A DNA stretch of 64,000 nt, from NCBI GenBank assembly GCA_026119935.1, contig JALRMH010000032.1, positions 1 through 64,000 on the forward strand, read 5' to 3'. Under the pieces are notes generated by a model. The model ran no database searches and was not told the origin of the DNA. It was given only the letters and a program-made list of their open reading frames with translations. Shown in pieces: positions 57,569-64,000 of the stretch. This stretch comes from Endothia cerciana (taxonomy: Eukaryota > Ascomycota > Sordariomycetes > Diaporthales > Cryphonectriaceae). How positions within the stretch are numbered: position 1 is the stretch's first letter; every line of letters begins with the position of its first letter. The translations under genes were made by a program, and so were the position numbers.

Positions 57569-58447
57569 CGTATCACCACAAAACTACCAGACGTGGTTCA
57601 CTGGACAGACACTCTAAGTCGAACAAAGTTGATGAGGACCACAGCCCGGCCATGCACCTCTCGTTTCGTTTACTCCGGACAAGAAATCACCTACTGTGGA
57701 TCTCTCACATGGTGCGCCTCTTACGTTGTCCCCCCACGCATGGGCGTTCCTCCGCCTTCCGGACCGCTGAGGACTGCCTTTTGTGGCACACATTCCCTGA
57801 ACTTACAAATGCTCTTCCCATCGGAGACTGAGTTGAGGCAGGGCGCACTTGGTCGAAGCCGCATGCTCCCGTAACCACTGCAGCGAGCAAATCATCGACC
57901 GTAAAACTCTTATCATAATATCTAGACCCTTGTGAGACACTTAGCTTCGCAAAGTAGTGCACTAAAGGGCCCTGAACATGCGCCAAGGATCCTGTAGGAA
58001 TGCTGTAGGAATGGTGTCGTGCGGGGTACATATGGAATGGGTCACGGCGATCGCATTAGAGCTTAGAAGAGAGTGAGGAGATCCTTTAGCTGCGATCTCG
58101 TCCTGCAAGTCCCACGAAAACACTGGCTGTCGAGCGGTAGAATCGCGAAGTACTGTCTACATGCTCAGAGTTGTAAGAGGCACTGTAGATCCACCTTACT
58201 AGAGAGAAAAGTTGCCTGCAGCAGGGTTACAACAAGGAAAGTCCTGTAGCCGGACCGGGTTGTCTCTTTTCAAGCCCGGTTGGAACAAGGCAGTGAGGAA
58301 ATGGGCTCTCAATTCCAAGGTCACCGCTCATTATTGTGAATTTTCCATCATCATAGTTTCTTTCTTTCTTTTTCGTCCACACTTGCTTCGTTCACGTGAA
58401 GCTTCAAGTCGCTCGTACGATTATCAAGTCAGATAGGCAGAGAGAGG
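57569..58447. promoter_or_regulatory. Divergent promoter, UbiA gene / P450-1
   Basis: 879 bp between divergent starts. It contains the palindromic CCGG-rich site near 58,249-58,280 (listed separately) about 170-200 bp upstream of the P450 ATG. Short frames here (for example 57,705-58,031 minus) have no domain. Confidence 0.6.
58249..58280. promoter_or_regulatory. Candidate Zn2Cys6 site: CGG-N-CCG plus inverted repeat
   Basis: CGGACCG (CGG-N1-CCG) at 58,251-58,257, overlapping an inverted repeat ACCGGGTTG (58,254-58,262) and CAAGCCCGGT (58,271-58,280) with an 8-nt spacer. Fungal Zn2Cys6 regulators bind paired CGG half-sites. Functional role is inferred. Confidence 0.4.
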
Positions 58448-60276
58448 ATGGCGTCGAATGCCTCACAGTACTTCTCTTTCCTGGAGTCTGCTCCAAAAAT
58501 TAATCATGTAGTGACACGGCAGATACCCATGCCCGGAATCGCCGCTCTAGTTGAGACCGCTGTGGTGCTAGTGCTCGCCGGCTGGTTCCTCCATCTCATC
58601 GAGCCGGCACTGCGCGTGTCCTTCTCGCCGACGTACGCCCCTTACACATGGGTCAAGGGAAAACGAGGCTTTGGTCAGTTCTTCAGGGTAGCCTCTGAGT
58701 GTGTTTTCGCTTCCGAGGGCCTGTTCAAGGCATCATATGAGAAAGTAGGTACCGTTCATATGGGGTGGCGAGGACGGCCATGCTGATAGAGCCACCAGAT
58801 CCGCAAGACGGCGAACAATGTCTTCATCGTACCGTTCCCGCACGTGCAGTCGGGCTTCCTGTTCCTGATGCCCCTGGACCTCATAGACGAGTATGTGAGG
58901 CAGCCAGAGAACGTAGTCTCGTTCAAGACATACGTGGCCGGCGCTATGCACTCCAAGTACGTCTGCTTCGGGGACAACATCCTGAACAACAACACCCAGA
59001 CGCCCATCGTGCTGCGCGAGCTCAAGAGCAAGCTGGCGGACAAGATGCCCATGATGAACGAGGAGATGGTGGGCGCCCTGGAGCACTACGTGGGGTCGAG
59101 GATGGACGAAAGCGGCATGATGCAGATCAACATGTGGGACATGGTGACCAAGCTCATGTCGCGCTCCAGCAACAGGATCACCTCTGGCTACCCGCTCTGT
59201 AGGAACCAGGAGTATCTGGATGCCATGGTTCAGTATTCGGTCCAGATGTTCTCCACAGCTGTCTATATCCGCTTCATTCCCCCGTTTCTGCGGCCGTAAG
59301 TCAGCCCAGGTCTGAGCTCCTACCCATATCATGAGATTCTAACGGTGTGTGTCTTCCGTAGACTTTTGGCTCCATTGGTACGGAGGCCCCTGACCAAGAA
59401 GCGCGAGGTCATCATCAGGCATGCAGCCCCTATCATCGAGGAGCGCAAGAAGGCCATCGCGGACGCAGAAGAGAAAGGGGTTGGGCCCGAGCTACCAGTA
59501 AGTCAGAGGCCGCGCTCCCAATTAAGAGAGTGCTCGCATTGACACAGCCACAGAATGACCTGCTCAGCGCCTGCATGAAGGTGGCCTATAAGGACAAGAA
59601 CCGCCGGCTCGAGTACTCGACCCCCGTGCTCTGCAACCGGGTCATGAACCTTAACTTCCTGCAGTCCTACTCCAACGTTCTCAGCTTCACTAACGTCCTA
59701 TACGACCTGATCTCCCTACCCAAGCCGATTTTCGAGTCCGCCGTGGCCGAGATGCGGTCCGAGATCGCCGCCAACCTGGGCCGCGGCGACGACTGGTCCA
59801 ACGGCTTCGTGAACCGCCTGCACACCATGGACGCCTTTATTCGCGAGAGCATCCGCTACAACGCCATCGGCGAGGTCGGGCTCGAAAGGACGATCGTCAA
59901 GCCCGGGGGGTTCACCTTCTCGACCGGCCTGCACGTGCCGCAGGGCGCCATCCTCGCCTCGACGCTGCGCGTGGGCCAGCGCGACGAGCGCCTCTACCCG
60001 GGCGGGTTCAACCCCAGGCGTGCCCTGGAGGACTCGACCCGCCCCAAGATGACGGATATCTCGCGCGAGTTCCTCAATTTTGGCCTGGGCCGCTCCGCCT
60101 GCCCCGGGCGGTGGTTTACCGCCAACTTGCTCAAGCTGGCCTTCTCCCACCTGCTCCTGGACTACGACTTTGACCACCTCGAGGAGCGGCCCCAGGGGGT
60201 GCGCAAGGTGACTCTGGTCGAGCCGTGTGGGACGTCGCTAGTCACCATGAGGAAGCGCAAGGTGCCCATCGCTTGA
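58448..60276 (+). CDS. Cytochrome P450 monooxygenase 1
   Basis: Four exons in phase: 58,448-58,744, 58,799-59,295, 59,362-59,497 and 59,548-60,276, total 552 aa. Residues 30-50 (GIAALVETAVVLVLAGWFLH) anchor it in the ER membrane. The K-helix ExxR is ESIR at about 410-413, and the heme loop FGLGRSACPGRWF puts the Cys ligand at about 495. The I-helix lacks a clear AGxDT: the matching region reads NFLQSYSNVLSFTNVLYDLI, a trait of some fungal P450s of the ent-kaurene-oxidase/GA14-synthase/indole-diterpene type, which the C-terminal half (PGGFTFSTGLHVPQGAILAS) also resembles. Substrate is likely a hydrophobic prenylated or terpenoid compound (inference). Shares a divergent promoter with the UbiA gene. 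Confidence 0.9.
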
Positions 60277-60774
60277 TATGTGCTATATAGATCTAGTTAA
60301 ACCACGTATCCGATGCACTCCTGCAGTCCTTATGTTTTGGTCATATTTTAGAAACATCAGCACTGCCAGGTAGTGTGAAAGTGTTAAAGCCCTGAATGGA
60401 AGGTCGTTCCCCACCTGAACTGTGCTGTTGAGGAATGATGTTGGCTATATATATATATAGCTGCACAGAGGGTAGCACCTCACAGTAAGGGACCACCCTC
60501 ACCCCCTGGTGCGTGAGGAACTCGATATAGCGTGGGATAAACGAGGAGTCTATCTCAACTCATATGCGAATATTGGACGGTTCTATGGTGAACGTAGAGA
60601 ATATCTTTAGGCATTAATGAGCGGAATTATCAGCGCATAGCAGCAGCCTGGCAGCGGGCCCCCCTTCAGGTATCTATATGAACTTCTGAGCTATTCGCAG
60701 ACAAGGCCTCGCATCGCAAACCCCTTCCCTACGCAGCATCCACCCTTACCTAGTCTGAACCTGATCAAGCATAT
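60277..60774. other. Convergent intergenic region between the two P450 genes
   Basis: About 500 bp between two gene ends. A TA repeat at 60,448-60,461; no coding signal. Terminators of both P450 genes should lie here. Confidence 0.55.
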
Positions 60775-62755
60775 CTACGCATCCGACACCAGCTTCACCC
60801 GCATCGTACTATCCTTAGGTCTCGAGGTGATCTGGATCGTCTGCACGCGCACGAATGTTAGCCCATGCTCACGTACTACAACTTGATCTCGACGTGACCC
60901 TGTGATGGGGGGCTGGGGGTGCCTTACGCAGTAGACGTCCTTCTTGACATTGTACTGGTTCTTCTCGTTGAGGACGGGCCGGCCCTTCTCGTCCAGGTCC
61001 AGCTCCCCGAGCCCGGTCTTGACAAAGTCGTACCGCCGGGCCACCAGGGCCATGATGACGCGCGCCTCGACGTTGGCGAGCTCCTGGCCGATGCAGTCCC
61101 TCGGCCCGCGCTCGAACGGCCGCCACGCCGCGGCGGGGATCCTGCGATGATCACCGCCGCTGCCGTCCGTCTTCTCGTTAGTAACGTCGCCGCCGTTGTC
61201 GTCACCATCTGTGGCCTGAGACGACGTGGCCGAGTCGCCCAGCCAGCGCTCGGGCACGAAGTCGTCCGCCGTGGGGCCGTACACGCCCGGGTCCCGCTGG
61301 ATGGCGTAGTGGTTGATGTAGACGGACAGGCCGTCTAGGCACAGGTCCCGGCCCTCCGGGGTGCGGACGCGGAACCCGGAGCCCCGGGGCACCCCGCGCA
61401 TAGCCGACGCGGGCGGGTACAGGCGCAGGCACTCCTTGATGACGGCCGAGGCGTAGGCCATGCGGCGGATCAGGACCCCGCCCCCAGGGGCGACCAGCCG
61501 AGCCCGCACGGCCGCTGGGTCCGGGTCCGGCCCAAAGATGTGGTCCAGCTCGGCCCGCACCGCCGCCAGCACCCGCGGGGTCCGCGAGAGCTCGTAGAAG
61601 ATCCAGAGGAGGAGGGTGCTCAGCGTGTCGTGGCCGGCGAAGAGGAAGGTCTTGACGTTGTCGCGCGTGGAGGCCACCACGTCGGCGGGCAGCTCGTCCG
61701 ACCCGGTGCCCTGCACGCAGAGGTCGAACACGCTGCACTGGGCGCGGTCCTCGTCCTCCTTGCGCCCGTCCCCGTGGTGCCGGAGCGAGGCGGACTTGGA
61801 GCGGATCATGGCCTCGAGCTGCCTGTCGATGGCCCTGCCGACGGCGCGGCGGCGCAGGTTCCGGCGCGGGGTCAGCCACCAGGGGAGGCGGCCGGGGTCG
61901 TTGGTGAAGCTGGCGAGCATCTCGCTGTACAGCTTCATGAAGTCGCTCCGGCGGGACTCGTCCAGCTGCTGGGCGTCCAGGTCGATGTCCATGGTCACGG
62001 CGCCGATGATGTCGAAGGTGAGGGCGGTGGTCAGCTTCTCCATGCGGAAGACCTCGCCGCTCCGGGCGTAGCGGTCCAGGTTGTCCAGGAAGCGGAACGA
62101 CTTGTCCAGGATGGTCGGGAGCAGCGTCAGGAGGTGCTGCGGGGCGAAGCCCGGGTTGAAGCGCTTGCGCAGGGCCTTCCACTCCTCTTTCTGCAAACGG
62201 TCTCCGTCAGTCACGGCCGGGGCTGGGCGGGCACCGGGCCCTCTCTCGGACGGATGGAAGCCCGCTTACCTCGGTGGCGAAGAGGGATTTGGTGCCCAGC
62301 AGGGGCAGCGTCTGGAGAACGCTCGTCCTGGGGGTGCTGTAGGGGAAGGTCTTGGACCCCTTGGCTATCTGGTCGGCCACCTCGTGGTTCTGGATCACGG
62401 CCGTGGCGAACGGGGCAAAGGGGCGGATGTCGAGCAGCCAGACGGGCGGGTTGCCCAGGCGGTCGCCCATCCACTTGAAGCCCAGGTCTAGGGAGCAGGT
62501 CAGCGTCCCAGCTCCAGTCCGGACGGGGCGTTAGGTCTGAGGCAGAGGAGGGAGAGGAGGGAGAGGTGCAATACCAGGATGGCGGTCCGGCTCCCCGTTC
62601 GTCGCCCACTCCTGCACCTCCTTCATGTTGCCCCACAGGAGGGATGGCGGCCTCTGTGGCAAGGAGGCATACTGGCGGAAGCGATGATATCGCAGCCTGG
62701 CGTAGAGGCATATCGCCAGCAGCGGCACGGCGGCCACCAAGATGAGCGGCAGCAT
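60775..62755 (-). CDS. Cytochrome P450 monooxygenase 2
   Basis: Four exons in phase: 62,575-62,755, 62,270-62,487, 60,928-62,190 and 60,775-60,840, total 575 aa. Membrane anchor at residues 1-20 (MLPLILVAAVPLLAICLYAR). Canonical core: I-helix AGHDTLST (about 318-325), ExxR KECLRLYPP (about 386), heme loop FERGPRDCIGQELA with Cys at about 499. An insertion of about 35 residues rich in Asp/Gly/Thr (about 450-485) sits between the PERW region and the heme loop, not usual in the family. It differs strongly from P450-1, so the two probably act on different steps. All introns (79-87 nt) have CTAAC-like branch words. High GC produces long antisense frames, which are not genes. Confidence 0.92.
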
Positions 62756-63278
62756 GATCAGTAGTGAGGTGCACCGGCGACCGGTGTTGTATCATCAATA
62801 GTCGCCGCTGTGGGCGTCGGGCTGTACGTCTGGAGGATTGCCTCATATTGTTTCAAGCCACAGGCACCGTCTTCGGCCCCCTGGTTGTACTTGGCATCCT
62901 GACTGTAAGTCTTCCCCTGGGCATGCTCCCATTCTTGTTACCTCCCCCCGCATCAGGGCCGGAACCTTGGAAGGTAGCGCAGGTAGATAGAGGGTGGAGG
63001 ATGCGCATCCTCGTCGTGGCCCGCCACCTGTATGGCTTACAGTACGGATGCGCGCGCGGTCTTACAGTACGCTAGTATTCCAAGGATGTACTCGGTACTC
63101 GCAGCGGGCAGAAGGTACCATATACCACGATTCCTTACGGAGAAATCCTTCATGGACCTTTCGGGGCAAAGGCTCTCCCTCCGCCCACGACATGCATGGA
63201 TCCCACCTACCACAGCGGTGATTGCTATACCAACAAGGTCAGTAATCGGCCTCTCTCTCTCTCCCTCTCTCTCAGAGG
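62756..63278. promoter_or_regulatory. Divergent promoter, P450-2 / DMATS
   Basis: 523 bp between divergent starts. Includes the perfect palindrome at 62,772-62,786 close to the P450-2 start and a CT-rich tract (63,250-63,274) directly before the DMATS ATG, common before fungal transcription starts. Confidence 0.65.
62772..62786. promoter_or_regulatory. Candidate Zn2Cys6 site: CGG-N3-CCG in a perfect palindrome
   Basis: CACCGG-CGA-CCGGTG: 6-bp arms, 3-nt spacer, containing CGGCGACCG (62,775-62,783). It lies 17-31 bp upstream of the P450-2 ATG and about 500 bp from the DMATS ATG. The arrangement CGG-N(x)-CCG is a classic binuclear-cluster regulator target. Confidence 0.45.
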
Positions 63279-64000
63279 ATGACCCAGGACACAGCCCGAC
63301 AGCCCCCGCAGGCATGGGAGATCCTGTCGAGGCTGCTGCCCCCCCGCGATGCCGACAGCGACTTCTGGTGGCAGCTCACGGGACGGCAGCTCGCCATACT
63401 CGTCGACGCGGCCGGGTACCCCATAGAGAGGCAGTATGAGGCGCTCCTGTTCCACTACCACTGGGCGGTAAGTAGTAGTCCCGCACGTGGGCGACCACAT
63501 GAGAATCCGGCGGATCGGCCGTGTGTTTCTAACCCGGGCGTCCACCAAAAGGTGCCCAACATGGGCCGGAGGCCGTCGCCGTCGGGCGAGCTGCAGTTCA
63601 GGTCGGCCATCACGACGGAGGGCTCGCCGATCGAGTACTCGTGGAAGTGGAACAAGCGGGCGGCGGGCAGCCAGCCGGACATCCGCTACTCCCTGGAACC
63701 CGTCGGCCCGGCGTCGGGGACGGCGGAAGACCCGGAGAACCGGCAGGCGGGGACGGGGCTGGTGCGGCGCCTGGCGGGGGCGTTCGGAGCGGACCTGACG
63801 TGGACGGACCACTTCCTGTCGACGCTGTTCGACGGGGACCAGCACCGGCGGGCGGCGGAGCTGGCGGGGGCGGGGACGCCGACGGGGACGACGTTCGCGA
63901 TGGCGGCCGAGTTCGTGCCGGGAGGGCTGGGGTTCAAGACGTACTGCGCGCCGCGGGCGGTGACGGCGCCGTTCCTGCCGCACGCGGGGCTGTTCACGCC
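63279..64000 (+). CDS. DMATS-type aromatic prenyltransferase, cut by window edge
   Basis: Exon 1 63,279-63,467 (63 codons), intron 63,468-63,551 (donor GTAAGT, branch CTAAC, acceptor AAAAG), exon 2 from 63,552 to the window end with no stop, so at least 212 residues of an expected ~420. The start gives MTQDTARQPPQAWEILSRLL, the usual DMATS opening, then FWWQLTGRQLAILVDAAGY. Family words follow: SPIEYSWKWN, IRYSLEPVG, AGTGLVRRL-like and FKTYCAPRA (the FKxYFxPR block of the ABBA-fold core). These soluble enzymes attach dimethylallyl or longer prenyl groups to indole or other aromatic rings without a DDxxD motif. Substrate unknown; with UbiA and two P450s it implies a prenylated secondary metabolite. 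Confidence 0.9.
   Translation, partial: MTQDTARQPPQAWEILSRLLPPRDADSDFWWQLTGRQLAILVDAAGYPIERQYEALLFHYHWAVSSSPARGRPHENPADRPCVSNPGVHQKVPNMGRRPSPSGELQFRSAITTEGSPIEYSWKWNKRAAGSQPDIRYSLEPVGPASGTAEDPENRQAGTGLVRRLAGAFGADLTWTDHFLSTLFDGDQHRRAAELAGAGTPTGTTFAMAAEFVPGGLGFKTYCAPRAVTAPFLPHAGLFT

Noticed and set aside
61202..62478. Long antisense frames (326 and 312 codons) over P450-2
   Set aside because: They are low-complexity Arg/Gly/Ala/Pro-rich shadows of a GC-rich gene with canonical P450 motifs and consistent splice sites on the minus strand.
63225..63983. 252-codon minus frame opposite the DMATS gene
   Set aside because: Arg/Pro-rich antisense shadow; the plus strand carries DMATS motifs and a proper intron.
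1..64000. tRNA or rRNA genes
   Set aside because: I looked for cloverleaf-like GGTTCRANNCC boxes and conserved rRNA words and saw none I could support by eye.

Overview
The window comes from a filamentous ascomycete (Pezizomycotina). Genes carry short introns (about 55-200 nt) with GTRNGT donors, CTRAC-like branch sites and YAG acceptors. Families are typically fungal (HET, S10 carboxypeptidase, BAHD-like acyltransferase, DMATS, UbiA, P450s, hAT, Pogo and LINE remnants). One large block shows the C-to-T scarring of repeat-induced point mutation (RIP). I cannot fix the genus from sequence alone.

Layout. (1) 1-21,200: very AT-rich, TpA-dense, no intact gene. Reading TAG/TAA as former Gln codons exposes three large decayed genes: an unrecognised + strand frame (about 422-4,654), a second + strand frame (about 5,881-9,090), and a - strand multi-exon SNF2-type helicase (about 11,634-18,819) whose motifs differ from consensus by transitions. 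A short palindromic, poly-T/poly-A-flanked element recurs in its introns and spacers, and a ~150-bp tandem array lies at 19.5-20.05 kb. (2) 21.2-30.6 kb: a GC-rich hairpin region, one intact membrane-protein gene, then a transposon graveyard (LINE ORF1, Tc1-like, hAT), an F-box remnant and an SDR fragment. (3) 30.9-35 kb: an MFS anion permease and a salicylate-hydroxylase-like FAD monooxygenase, divergently transcribed. (4) 35.4-39.05 kb: HET-domain pseudogene, Pogo-transposase tail, interrupted membrane-protein gene. (5) 39.8-43.3 kb: FAD oxidoreductase/Rieske fusion and a phosphatidylserine-decarboxylase-family gene. (6) 45.3-51.4 kb: BAHD-type acyltransferase with a frameshift, P450 relic lacking its heme cysteine, TPR-protein relic. 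(7) 51.9-54.0 kb: five-exon secreted serine carboxypeptidase. (8) 55-64 kb: GC-rich group running off the right edge: capsular-polysaccharide-synthesis-like glycosyltransferase, UbiA-family integral membrane prenyltransferase/cyclase, two P450s and a DMATS-type aromatic prenyltransferase.

How the genes may work together. The 55-64 kb genes look like the left part of a prenylated secondary-metabolite cluster: two unrelated prenyl-handling enzymes (UbiA and DMATS) with two dissimilar P450s, arranged around two divergent promoters that each hold a CGG...CCG palindrome. The backbone enzyme (PKS, NRPS or terpene synthase) is not in view. The MFS/FAD-monooxygenase pair suggests uptake and hydroxylation of an aromatic or organic acid. 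Exon coordinates were worked out by hand from splice signals and phase and add up in frame for the complete genes.
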